NCBI GenBank assembly: GCA_949316495.1
Contig: OX439010.1
Location: forward strand, 25,487,766 to 25,551,765
DNA from: Amphiduros pacificus
Taxonomy: Eukaryota > Annelida > Polychaeta > Phyllodocida > Hesionidae
Reading direction: 5' to 3'
Length of the DNA: 64,000 nt
The notes under the pieces are model-generated. The model was not told the origin of the DNA. It did no database searches and was given only the letters and a program-made list of their open reading frames with translations. The position numbers and the translations under genes are program-made. Positions 50,001 to 61,000 of this stretch are shown in pieces. How positions within the stretch are numbered: position 1 is the stretch's first letter; each line of letters begins with the position of its first letter.

Positions 50001-51119
50001 TGGTGAAAGAGGATATGGGGAGGGGGGGCAGGAGTGGCATTCAGGCAGGCTGCTGGTAAATTTAGATATCACAGGTGGCAGGGGGTTTAAACCCACAGAG
50101 TGAAAGTTGTGAATCTGACCCATTTTCCTAGTGGCAGCACATATTTTACTCGTCACACAGTAAAATAAATTTAATTCCAGCATTCATATGGTGATCACAC
50201 ACAATTGTGTGGTCTGACGCCTAAAATTTGTCTACAAATTTTGTTAAAGATGTCTGAAACAGTTAACATTCATGTCTGATTGTGAAATCACTTTATACAT
50301 TACTGTAAATTCAATGGGTGTGTTATGATGCAACTTTGGCTTGTCACTCTTGAGAGAAGAGAATATTCAAACTTGTTCTGATTTTATTACCACATTTACA
50401 AAATTGACAAGTACTTGCTCTTCAAGTCTGATTACAATCAAAGCTGAATCAGTGTAATGTGAAATGTGTTTGAACCAATATGACTATTTCTACAAAATGT
50501 GCTGTCATTTATTATAAAAGTTAATTACACAGTGTTTGCAGCACATGGTAAATTCATCTTCAATGTAATTTCGTTTGTCAGGAATGGTTTTGACTTGTCA
50601 AAATCTTCAATTGCTAAATATATTTCATGGTAACTTGAATACAACAAATCACTTTGTCCTGAAGTTAAGTGCATGGAAATATAGAGTTGGAATGATATTT
50701 TGTACTTGCATTACCATGTTCAAATTATGTGTTTAAATATAACTTCAATTATTATTTTAGAGAGGGATATAACAAGTTGGAGACGGTTTATCAATGACGT
50801 AGAAGGAGAATCCATTGAGGTGGAGAAAGAGCCCTTTACAATGACCTCAGAAATGGAAAGTTTCCTCCTTGCCATAAATCCCAACCAGCTGTTGATATAT
50901 GCAACTGGTGCATCAGGAATTCCAACTACTGGATTTTCACCATCACCAAGCACCCATTTTATTTTAACATCTGACACAAAAGACAGGCTCCCCAAAGCTA
51001 CAACCTGCAGCAACTTCATTGAGTTAAAAGTGAATAATGCTACACAAAACCCTGCCCTTTTTGCAAGGGCAATGGTGACAGCATTAATGGGAGCAGATAA
51101 TTTTTTTGGAACAGTGTGA
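35072..51119 (+). CDS. HECT-type E3 ubiquitin ligase with UIM and SR-like repeats (G2E3-like)
   Basis: Eleven exons join in phase: 35072-35303, 37516-37880, 40170-40304, 40924-41621, 41711-41797, 42059-42248, 42414-42546, 43273-43490, 48057-48257, 48419-48605 and 50761-51119. They give 934 residues with all GT-AG introns. Residues 1-244 have no recognised domain. Residues 245-476 are basic and Ser/Arg/Pro-rich, with repeats of RSLSPGSGRP type. EEDEAIEMALQQS (481-493) fits a ubiquitin-interacting motif. From about 550 onwards it is a HECT domain: DEGGPRRELF in the N lobe and LPKATTCSNF in the C lobe, with the catalytic Cys at 898. HECT ligases take ubiquitin from an E2 onto this Cys and pass it to a substrate. 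The closest family I recognise is the multi-copy G2E3-like group of fish and invertebrates. The start is the first ATG in the frame after ACCATA; an upstream exon is possible. Introns are full of repeats, yet the frame is intact. Confidence 0.88.
38911..39588. mobile_element. hAT-type MITE with perfect 8-bp target duplication
   Basis: The element of 678 bp runs from TAGGGATGGGCCC to GGGCCCATCCCTA. It is flanked by CTCAGAAG on both sides (38903-38910 and 39589-39596). An 8-bp duplication with TAGGGATGGGC-type ends is diagnostic of hAT transposons. It lies in the second intron of the HECT gene, has no transposase frame, and hosts a nested element at 39077-39470. Confidence 0.92.
39077..39470. 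mobile_element. Mariner-type MITE nested in the hAT element
   Basis: This is homologous to the complement of 59021-59560 (for example CAGACCAGGCCTTGGTGACT and TGCTATCTCAGTAATTAATA). It begins TTATCCCTAATAG; its other end is decayed and about 70 to 150 bp shorter than in the sister copy. Its position inside the hAT element orders the two insertions: hAT first, this one later. Confidence 0.75.
42705..42940 (-). mobile_element. Dispersed element with poly-G core, copy 2
   Basis: The reverse complement aligns with 16279-16510, with the G13 run at the same place. It lies in the HECT intron 42547-43272. The end reads ATACCCGTATATAAGATGAGG, and the box GTCTTATACACGAGGGC sits on the other side of the G run. 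Confidence 0.6.
45293..46456. repeat. 379-bp direct repeats around a 406-bp spacer
   Basis: Copies at 45293-45671 and 46078-46456 run from ACATTGAGAAATGG to CAGAGACCCTAC and differ at few positions. The spacer is itself a diverged tandem duplication: GGGCTCAATATACAAA occurs three times, and CAGGACCTTTTGACGCAGGA twice. This is one unit of 785 bp followed by a partial second unit, in the 4.6-kb intron of the HECT gene. Confidence 0.9.
48735..48752 (+). promoter_or_regulatory. CTCF-like motif in HECT intron
   Basis: TTCACCAGGTGGCAGCAA matches the CTCF core with one mismatch at the first position. It lies in the intron after the tenth coding exon. Function is inferred only from the motif. Confidence 0.3.
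49240..49765. repeat. ~45-bp purine-rich minisatellite
   Basis: About 11 drifting units contain GAGGGAGAGGGTCACATTGT plus GGTGAGGGAGGGACAGT. It lies in the last intron of the HECT gene (48606-50760). Minus-strand Pro/Ser/Leu frames are by-products. Confidence 0.9.
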
Positions 51120-51166
51120 GAGTATAATTGTGAGCTTATTTTTTGTGAAATTTAAATTTAAATTTG

Positions 51167-51172
51167 AATAAA
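51167..51172 (+). terminator. Polyadenylation signal of the HECT gene
   Basis: AATAAA lies 47 bp after the TGA stop (51117-51119), within a small palindrome of AATTTAAATTT units. Confidence 0.6.
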
Positions 51173-53216
51173 ATTTAAATTTAAATAATCATGGAGAAAT
51201 TATCTAACATACATATTTTCAAATGAAACCATGTTTATGATTAAACCAATTAATACATATTTTCTAATACATATTTCTCCTTGTTAAATAATTTCTGTTT
51301 TATTTCTATTAATATAAAGTGCTCTTGAAACAATAAGAAAGATGTTATTGAAAACATTGCTTACTATGAACATTATACTCTTATCAAAATGCATAGTAAA
51401 GTAAATAAATGAATAAAAACTTAATTCTCCCCTGTTCAAAAACCCTGAAATACTATAAAATATAATTATAAAGCCAAAGAAAAACTTTTTGGAAAAGTGT
51501 GTGGCAGGAAGGTGTTACTTCCTTTCTTTACAATGAGGTAATTTGCATAGGTTTTTGTTTTTGCATGGTTTAAATATTAAACTATTTTTTGGTAATATTT
51601 ATACAATATGTGGTCTCATCTTTTTGGGTGTCTTCCGTAGCTACTCATATATGTAAAAACAAATCATCTTGCCACCAACACAATATTGTTGTGTAGATAT
51701 AGAGATGAAATATTTCTGCAGCAATGTATAATAAATCATCCTTTTACCCATATTTTGTTTTCTTTTATTCTTCAACATGTCTCAGGAATTTGGATACATT
51801 AATGGTTATATATTTTGTACTTTCCTATTTGAGAGGTTTAAAGAAGAAAATTATTGCAATGACCAACAAGAAGGGATGTGAGCTGGCCTTTCCTGTCTGG
51901 TAATTTACAATATTCAAGGTTTGAAAATAATTTTGTGGTCAATTTGCCTTGGCCATATCCAATTGTCACAAGCTTATCGAGTATCTTGACGTGTCGAGAA
52001 GCAGCGATCGGAAAGTGAAGACGACAATTAGAACTGTGCCATCTGTACAATCTCCAGGTAGCGTAGGACAGAAGCACAGGGCTCCCTTTCACTGTAAACT
52101 GGACTCTCCTTCACAGCCTTACACCCCTCACAGCTCAAGTTAGTCGTCATCATTTACAGTTACTACTACCTTTTACTTTCCGCGATACTCCAGCACTGCA
52201 GACCACGACGCACTACAATAGGGAGGACCAAGGCTTTCACAAGCATATAATAATTTTTTTAAAGTATTTTAAACTAAGTTCATGCCTTCAACTTCACATA
52301 TATTCCATTTATATCATTGCACCCAGTGTTATATTTTGTACATTATATTTGTCTGAGCCCCTCATAGGATGGATGATAATGTGATTAGATAGGTTGCATT
52401 AGATACCACTATAAAGCCAAAAAAATCCCAGGCCTGAACATATTATCATGTGTTAGCCCTAATGTCCAATCATAAATATATGAGGAAGGAAACAAAGCAA
52501 GAACAAGTCAATTTGTGCTTAATTAATGCATTGCCACATTAAGGAAACAATGTATACATGTAAGTTAATGTCATAGGATATGAGCATAAAAGTATAATAT
52601 CACAAAGTTTGACACTTAACTTAAATTACATGGGTCCCTCTGCTGTCCATGTATGTCTGGCCAAATGAATGACCACACTCACACTGAATGAAACTGACAA
52701 TATGAGAACAGGGTCACACAACACAGTGAATATGCCAGTCAGTGACCAGTTTGTGTTGAAATTTGAGCTCAACAAATATAGTAAGTGAGCAATCTTGCCA
52801 TGAGTGGGGCTGAACTGATATACATGTAAGGCAATATGGGAGACATCAAAAAGATATGGGAGGCAATTTTTCTGATATATCATTCGGAAATATTGCTGCA
52901 CACTGTTCACACTCAGATATCATCTCTCCTTATGTCACCTGGGCTAGGAACATATCACATTTTAATGTGCAATTATAAAATTACCACATACCCTGTTACC
53001 CTTTGAAGCATATGAGGTATCCCCAGCATCATGTATTTGTCTGTGATTTACTGTAGCAAGCATTTGTCTTAACATGTGCATGTTAAAACTGGCCATTTGT
53101 GAATAAATAAAACCTGGCTTGCAAATGGGCATGAGTTCATGCTCAAGGTGGCCCACTTCCTTTCAGCTGAGAGCAATATAACAGGAGTGGAAACTTGTAA
53201 ACATGTGTATGGTTGA
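51173..53216. other. Intergenic spacer with a CpG-richer patch at 51960-52220
   Basis: Most of it is AT-rich without exon signal. Between 51960 and 52220 the sequence is richer in CpG (CTTATCGAGTATCTTGACG, GCAGCGATCGG). It holds a 64-codon frame ending in PSQPYTPHSSS with a donor-like CCAGGTAGCG. It may be an unannotated promoter or 5' exon; no product is recognised. Confidence 0.35.
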
Positions 53217-53219
53217 TAA

Positions 53220-53663
53220 GGGGCGATCCATTTGATTTTTGTGGGGTGGGGTGGGAGATTTTGGAGAAAAAAAATTATTCACCCACCCCATCCCAGAAAA
53301 AAAAATTATTCATTCACCCTACCAAAAAAAAAAAAATTATTCATCCACCCCACACCAGAAAAAAAAATTATTCATCCACCCTGTGGATGTGGTGATAATA
53401 TTTTTTAAATAATGTGGTGATAATATTTTTTAAATAATTTAGATGGTTTATATTTTGTAGTTTTGTCCTACCCCGCCCAGTAATTAATGACGGATTGTTA
53501 ACAAGAAAAAAAATTTATTCACCCACCCCACACCAGAAAAAAAATTTATTCACCCACCCCACACCAGAAAAAAATATTATTCATCCACCCTACCAAAGAA
53601 AAAAATTTATTCATCCAGTACTGCTGTCCCACCCCACCCCACAAAAATCAAATGGATCGCCCC
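53220..53663. mobile_element. PIF/Harbinger-type MITE
   Basis: A 444-bp element has perfect terminal inverted repeats of about 37 bp (GGGGCGATCCATTTGATTTT and its complement). TAA flanks it at 53217-53219 and 53664-53666. A 3-bp TAA/TTA duplication is characteristic of PIF/Harbinger. The interior holds about eight repeats of ATTATTCATCCACCC plus an A-run, and a 25-bp duplication around 53388-53440. No coding capacity. Confidence 0.88.
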
Positions 53664-53829
53664 TAAGCTGAGACAGCCCACAATTAGCACTGGGCAATCA
53701 GGACCTCCTGAGGTGACCTGAATTGGCTGGATACTGTGACCTACTTTCAAAAGGATGCCATATTACTGCCCAACTGTCAGCATAACTTATTCAACACTAT
53801 TAAACTTTTTCAAATATATAAACATACAG

Positions 53830-55165
53830 AAGTATCTCAGGTTTCAGAGGACACATGGGGAAGCAACCCAACAGGCCAGATGTGAGAGGTATGTACTGAT
53901 ATATCAATTATAGCAATATAGGTTGATTGGCAAATGACTTGATGGGCATACAAAGAAGGAGGTTTTTATTCAAATTGACAATGTTCAAAATCGGAACAAC
54001 ACATTTTCGGCCAATTTTTTCACTATTTAGAGAGAGTTTTGGAGGTTGACACTTATCATAGTGATAGTGCCTTTTCTTGGCCTTCTTTTGGTGGTAAAAT
54101 TATTAAAAACGGATGAATATTTTTTGAGTTATGAGTATAAACGTCTGAGAAGATTTTGCAGGAATTTACAAATCTGTGTGCATAATGACAATGTTCAAAA
54201 TCGGAACACATTTTCGGCCATTTTTTTCACTATTTAGAGAGAGAGTTTTGGAGGTTGACACTTATCATAGTGATAGTGCCTTTTCTTGGCCTTCTTTTGG
54301 TGGTAAAATTATTAAAAACGGATGAATATTTTTTGAGTTATGAGTATAAACGTCTGAGAAGATTTTGCAGGAATTTACAAATCTGTGTGCATAATGACAA
54401 TGTTCAAAATCGGAACAACACATTTTCGGCCATTTTTTTCACTATTTAGAGAGAGTTTTGGAGGATGACACTTATCATAGTGATAGTGCCTTTTCTTGGC
54501 CTTCTTTTGGTGGTAAAATTATTAAAAACGGATGAATATTTTTTGAGTTATGAGTATAAACGTCTGAGAAGATTTTGCAGGAATTTACAAATCTGTGTGC
54601 ATAATGACAATGTTCAAAATCGGAACACATTTTCGGCCATTTTTTTCACTATTTAGAGAGAGAGTTTTGGAGGTTGACACTTATCATAGTGATAGTGCCT
54701 TTTCTTGGCCTTCTTTTGGTGGTAAAATTATTAAAAACGGATGAATATTTTTTGAGTTATGAGTATAAACGTCTGAGAAGATTTTGCAGGAATTTACAAA
54801 TCTGTGTGCATAATGACAATGTTCAAAATCGGAACAACACATTTTCGGCCATTTTTTTCACTATTTAGAGAGAGTTTTGGAGGATGACACTTATCATAGT
54901 GATAATGCCTTTTCTTGGCTTTCTTTTGGTGGTAAAATTATTAAAAACGGATGAATATTTTCTGAGTTATGGGTATTAACATCCGGGAAGAATTTGCAGG
55001 AATTTACAATTCTGTGTGCATATTGACAATATGTGATGTTTTTTTATTAATTATGATTTTGTATTTTCAGCTACAGAATTCCAAGAAAATCATATTAACA
55101 AGGTAACAGATCAACGGACTGCCTCCCCAGAAAAATTCAAAGCTCTGTTCCAGGACTGTTGCTAG
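53830..55165 (+). pseudogene. Exon-like fragments of an unrecognised gene
   Basis: An acceptor-donor bounded segment 53830-53888 reads ISGFRGHMGKQPNRPDVR and joins in phase to 55071 (ATEFQENHINKVTDQR and on) up to a TAG at 55163. After that stop the same frame stays protein-like (CIIKDVVQNWHENDIGLF) to a donor-like CTGGTATGT near 55258. It then joins in phase to 55493 (EWLQSIKQ and stop). This may be the end of a host gene, two alternatives, or a decayed copy. No family is recognised. The intron 53889-55070 is filled by the 209/210-bp array. Confidence 0.3.
53972..55062. repeat. 209/210-bp tandem array with dimeric structure
   Basis: Five units begin with ATTGACAATGTTCAAAATCG-like sequence. 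Two subtypes alternate: GGAACAACACATTTTCGG followed by four AG-type bases, and GGAACACATTTTCGG followed by six. The homogenised unit is therefore a 419-bp dimer. The first four units are almost identical; the fifth is diverged. Each contains a 63-64 codon frame with a hydrophobic start, most likely accidental. Confidence 0.95.
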
Positions 55166-55709
55166 AAGTCCCTTGACTGTATCATCAAAGATGTTGTACA
55201 GAACTGGCATGAAAATGATATTGGATTATTCAACATTTCCAGAGCAAGCATGTTGCTGGTATGTATTTCAAGAAACAGAACAAATATAATCCAGTAGATT
55301 GCAAAATGGATGTAGCATTTATATTATAGTTATCACTTTTCAGGTAGAAGTATCCAAAAAAATAGACCGACACAGCACATTTCATGCCAATATTTCCATG
55401 TTAATATTCATAAGTTATGTTACCTTTGATGCTTTAAGATACTATCAAAAAAAAGTAAGTCAATTATAATCTGATATTTTTTTCCTTTACAGGAATGGCT
55501 CCAATCAATCAAACAGTGATGATTTCCTAGAGAGTGTTTACTCATCCATTCTCTTCCATGTCATCAAGCCAAGATGAAGAGCATTTTATGAGAAGACTTC
55601 ACAAGCTCAGGGGCAAATTGGCAGTGATTTTGCAATTTGATTCATTACTCACCAGACCTTTGGAATTTCATCTAGCCAAGCGGTCATTTTTTTTCTCTTT
55701 ATTCCTACC

Positions 55710-56026
55710 TTAACCCCTAACGGACTAGCCCATTTAAATTTTGGTGATTGGCAGGACTAACCAATTTTTTTCTGGACTAGTGTATCTATGTACTAAATTA
55801 ATAAAATTTATAAACATGGTTATTCAATATGCTTAATGAAGTGCTGGGGTCAAAAGTTCATGATTAAGACAGTCTGACGTCACTATCATGATTACATTGT
55901 AACAAGTTGCAGCCCTTCAGAATGTTACAAATGACGTCATCAAGCCAGAACAATGGGGACGTCAACGTCCTTCCCGTCCGTTGCCGGTGGTGGACGTTGC
56001 CGTCCTTCCCGTCCGTAAGGGGTTAA
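55710..56026 (+). mobile_element. piggyBac-type MITE, copy 3
   Basis: The 317-bp element is flanked by perfect TTAA at 55710-55713 and 56023-56026. Its ends are CCCCTAACGGAC and the complement of GTCCGTAAGGGG. TTAA duplication with CCC-starting ends is the hallmark of piggyBac. Near the right end CGTCCTTCCCGTCCG is directly repeated, perhaps a transposase-binding repeat. It is the best preserved of the three copies. Confidence 0.93.
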
Positions 56027-57176
56027 ACATTCACCAAGAAATGGAGGATCATTTCGTAAAAACACCATCAGAAGTCACTGCTTGTAGAGTTGTCAGAGAG
56101 GCTGACAAAGGAAATGCACAGCAGAGAAAAAAATCAAAAGGATTGAGAAACGTGCTTGACCTTGTTATGCAATGAGCTTATGGAGGTTCTCATGTGGGTG
56201 GATTGACAAAGATATGTTGTTAAGAGCACAGCATTGTTGATTTCCCATGTCATGCCTCTACAGAGCGGCATTTACCTCAAAGTTTCAATTATTTTGAAAT
56301 ATATTGCCAGTTATATTCTGGTATAGAGTGAAAATGGACCGAGCGCATGGCACCATGCATAATTTAGAGATGAATTACATATTTGTGCAAAAAAAAAACA
56401 TTGACAGAATGTTTACAAATATGTAAACCAAAAGAAAACTGCAAAAGACCAATGCACATTTTGTAAATTTTGGAGTTTATAAACCATGAAACAGGCAAAA
56501 AAAATCTTCTCATTTCTCATGAAAGGCTTATCTCAATAATTGTTTTTCCATCAAAGGATCTTTTTTAACCCCCCCCCCCCCCCCCCAAATCATAAATGGT
56601 TCATCCCTAATGACTCTTGAAACGGACATGCAGACAACACAGTGTACGGTAGCAGGCAGGTAATATAAATGAAAATATCCAGGACTCCATGAATTGCAAA
56701 GCTGAATTGTATTCTTATATGTAGCCCAGAATTCCAGTACAAGGCAAGCAACTATTGCCAACAAATATTTCAAGAAACATTTTTTTCTACAAATCATTGT
56801 TACAATGTTCTAAACATGCTCAGTTCATTGAGGACATATAGTTTGAGTGCAGGTGCTCATCCATACAATTCACCCAGATGTAGCCTCACTCACAGATCAG
56901 TTTTGCCTCACCCACAGCTCAGGATTAAGAGAGATGCACTGCATTGTGAATGATCCCCTCAAAAGATATATAATGACAAAATACCTAAGGACAATTTCTA
57001 TGAGTCTTTTCTGTGGAGAATTCCTATGACAGGGAAAAAGATTTTGTATAAATCTCAAACTTACATTTTAATTTGTTTTCATAACATTACATTTATTCAG
57101 ATACATTAAAGTATTTAGACATAAAATTTTCTAACAGGCATCAGACATGCATGAACATAAAAACAAAATTGTGGTG
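56027..57176. other. Spacer with short ORF and C18 run
   Basis: Directly after the MITE a frame of about 45 codons (HQEMEDHFVKTPSEVTACRV and on, to TGA at 56173-56175) has a protein-like composition and may be another remnant of the broken frame before the MITE. The rest is AT-rich with C18 at 56569-56586. No gene is seen. Confidence 0.35.
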
Positions 57177-57180
57177 TTAC

Positions 57181-58097
57181 GGGTATTTATGGGTCTTTTC
57201 AGTGAGTGCCCCCTAGTGGCAGAGGAGTAAATTACCAAAATACTAAATTTGATGGGAATTGGTACATTCACAGTGTAAAAACACATTCCCTGTTAAATTA
57301 AACAATAACAATTTGAATCAATATTTAAACAGTACAATATTTGAACTATAAGGTATGATTACAAGTATATTTCTTTTAAAGTAGTATTTTGTCCTAATTT
57401 TCCTAGATGATAGTTTTTTATGAGAAATGAACAAGACTAGCAAATAAGTTCTGTAGATTACACAACAGGAGTAGGCTTGTTTTTAGCTGTGTTTATTTCA
57501 TTTCATTGGGAGGAAAATTCACTGTGATCTTAGTGAAACAGATTTTCTCATTTTGATTTGTACAATTTGGAAATAAAAAGGTTTGGCAATCATATTTGTG
57601 AAGGGAGGTGAAAGAATTAATATTTTTGAAATGGTCAAGTGTGTAGTTTACCTCTATTTTTCTCTTAATGTTTTTGACAAAAAAAAAGAAAATCTGTTTC
57701 ACTAGGATCACTTTTACAAAGTTGTTTGGAAATCCACTTTATTATGGCCCCACAATCTGCAGAACTTTTTCACTTTAACATTTTGACATGACAAAATAAA
57801 TTTTGGAGCAGTGACATATTACGATGCCACTTTTCATGAGTTTAAAAGATATGAAGCTTTCAATATAATCAAAGAAATTACATCGTGATTTTCAAATATA
57901 AATCAATAATTTTATTAAAAAGATGAATACCATAAAATGTCATTTCATGACTTGAAAGTTTTAATGAAAAAGGAACTCTTTTTGACAGTTGAGAATTTTT
58001 ACCGTACTTTTTTGTTCCATTTTGGCATAAAAAGAAAGTAGTTCACTCAGAAAATCTGCCACCAGAGGACACTCACTACCAACACCCATAAATACCC
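57181..58097. mobile_element. MITE with CTCF-like motifs in its inverted repeats
   Basis: Its ends are GGGTATTTATGGGT and its complement. The inverted similarity continues for about 43 bp to the ends of TGCCCCCTAGTGGCA (57207-57221) and TGCCACCAGAGGACA (58057-58071). TTA lies on both sides (57177-57179, one base away from the end, and 58098-58100), pointing to PIF/Harbinger. The left motif is a full match to the CTCF core on the minus strand; the right one is a near match on the plus strand. Inside, GTGATCTTAGTGAAACAGAT and its inverted near-copy (57524-57549 and 57688-57711) form a second hairpin. No coding frame. Confidence 0.75.
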
Positions 58098-61000
58098 TTA
58101 ATAGCCAATAGATATTAGGAATTCCCTTGCTTGTCTGTAGTATTGTATATGGTAATCATCATCATGTTCCCCTGCAATGGGAATGAAAGTAGCAAGTTGT
58201 GCATAGTCTTGCTGGCTCAAATTCAGGCTTGTCTCTGGAACATCCACAACACTGAGGTTATACTCTAGTGGAGCAGTAGGAGCATGGGGGTCATGACCAT
58301 ACAAATCATCCACCTCATTTGGGTCGGTAAATAATGCTGACCTGGCATTCTGTATGCCAGTCTGTGTTTGATTTTGGACATTCATCATGCCTGCATGCCA
58401 CATTTGAGTTGGTGTTTTGTGTCCTGTTGTCCGAACTGGATGGTTGTTGTATGCATTTAAAAACTCAACCAGACATTCATTGATAAAGCTCTTGTAAATG
58501 ACATGTAAACAAAATAGATCCCTTTCATATGTAGGATCTAATAATTCAACACTCTCAAGATAATAAAACAATGCATAAAATGTTTGTCCTACAGCATAGT
58601 ACATGTCTCTCCACAAACGCTCAATTCTGGTGTTATGGCAGGATTTTCCAGCTAAAAAGCTTTTTCTGTCTGCACCCAGTCTCCTCTCCATTTCTGCTTT
58701 GACACATACATTTTCACCTCCTAGAATGGAAATAGATATTTTTTTTAATATGCATTAGCAATAAGAATAATGTGTCTGGTAGGTTAAAATAATTATTTAT
58801 TACAAGCTAACATTAATACACTAAGATACAAGGCACATTGTGAAACATTCTAACAAAGATGTTGGGGATTATTGACATTCACTATCATAAAGTTAGGATC
58901 ATGATCATAACATTTAATTTCCAAATATATTTAAACCTGGGAATTTTTTCTTCAAGTACAACCATTATTTTACTGAGTTTATCCCCTCTCACGAGAAAGC
59001 AAGATACAAGCAGTACCATATTATCCCTAATCGCCACCCTGGGGTGGAAACAATGCCACTGAGGGGGCCACTAATATGTAACAGTGTTATTCAATATATT
59101 TTAGATGAACTAATAAAAATGAATATGTCAGTCCAGACACAAATCAGTATTGAACCCTGTAGTTCCCCCAATCGACCACATGCCTTGAGGGTAATTAAAC
59201 AATTAAGATACAAGAGGCTGGGGTGTGTTACCATACTGTGACTACCATGTAATCCTCACTCAGCACTCAACTGTCAGATCTTACATATTGATGCAAACAT
59301 GACCAGTTGTTTACAGTGAATGTGAAATTGAGAAATATGAAACAAGGTTTGTGGCAAACATTGCAAGTTGTGTCTGTTTTTATATGTTTGCATGAGTATT
59401 GCAATTTATCAAGTGAAGATGTGAGTACTGTTTACATATTAATTACTGAGATAGCAAACCGCTGTGGGATTGTAAGTCTTCAGCTCCACTACCCCAGTCA
59501 CCAAGGCCTGGTCTGCAGATAGGCTTCAGACAGGAGGTAAATGGCAGCTATTAGGGATAATACAGTATGCATTTATGAGGACCATATGAAAGCAGTCTCT
59601 GGTTGAGCTAGTCATCAACTTTTGAATTGACCGTTTATTTTAATGCCTAATCATATATCTTTATCTTTTTGATTCAATGAGCATCATGGGGGTATTTTTG
59701 TGCATGAAATTACACAAGTTGTTCACTGGGCCAATAATAAATAAATGGCAAATTAACTGATTAAGATACACCCATCCAGCTTATGATTCAGCCACATGTG
59801 CAATGTTTGAATGGAAATGCATATATTTTTGCACCATTCACATGAAGTTAGGGTGAAGGTTGGGAGAAGTGAAATTCAGCCATAAAGTTCAGGAGATGAA
59901 TGCTTTCTATTTTTTTGGAAAGAGTGAATTGTGTCACACATACAAAACACCTGAATCATCCAATGCCTCATTCTGATGATCCAAAGTTTGAGAATTCTGG
60001 TGACCAATTGTCAACCTGAAAAAGATGTTCATGGTGACAGCTAAAAGCTCATCATACCAATTAGTGTTTGACTACAGCTTTGTTTAAATAAACATTCTGG
60101 AAGACACATGTCTGTTTGTGAGTGTGTTGTGTCCTTTGGAGAGGGGTGATGTGAATTGGCTGGAGCATACAAAGGAAACTCCAGCAAGATGAAGGAGTGC
60201 AAAAAATATTCAAACATGAGCACTATTCCCACTGAATTTAGAATGTCCTGGGATTGTTGTTAAATATGCTGTGAGTGATGGCATTTATCAACTAGTTCTT
60301 CATGTCAATAATGGAAATGGTGTTGGAGGTATTGATCACTTCAACTATTACAGGGAATAAGATTGATTAGGTTTTTCTTTAATCAGTGACCACATTTTTG
60401 GAATGTATTAATATTGATTAAAAGTCTCACCTTTATCTGCCCGTACTCTTGATGGTAAAAACCATCTGGAAACTGCCTCCAAGAAAAGATCCCCAACTGT
60501 GCGAGCTCTGTTGTTTGTTGAACACCTTAAGTAGACTATCAGTCTGCTATATCCATCAATACCTCCATGTATGACAAAGCGCCATCTTATCAGGGCATGA
60601 TTGCCATCAATGTGCCACAATGAATTGGGACCAGGAACCCAATATTTTCTTCGGTAGGCAACTAGACCCCACCTGAGTGAGGAGTTGATTGGATCCACTC
60701 TTCGTAAGGATGATCTCACTCTGTAACGCGGCACTTTGATGTTCCTTGCAAGCAAATAACCTTGCATCATTGCGATGCCAGCATGTGGATGGTTCATCTT
60801 AATCCCATTAACAACACTGTCCAATTCTTCGTCAGTCACATCTGTAAACCCATCTCTCTGTATTTGCCATTCCTCCATTCTACGATAAAGTGTTGCCCTA
60901 CTCAGACCACACATTCTGGCTATATCTGAGGCTTTAAAGTGAATAGAGAACAGGAACTCAATCTAAAAGAAAAAAATACATATCCAATGATAAGTGCAAT

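Noticed and set aside
54046-54868. Four nearly identical 63-64 residue hydrophobic small proteins
   Set aside because: Identity comes from a young tandem array; units of 209 and 210 bp show no codon-level constraint and no start context.
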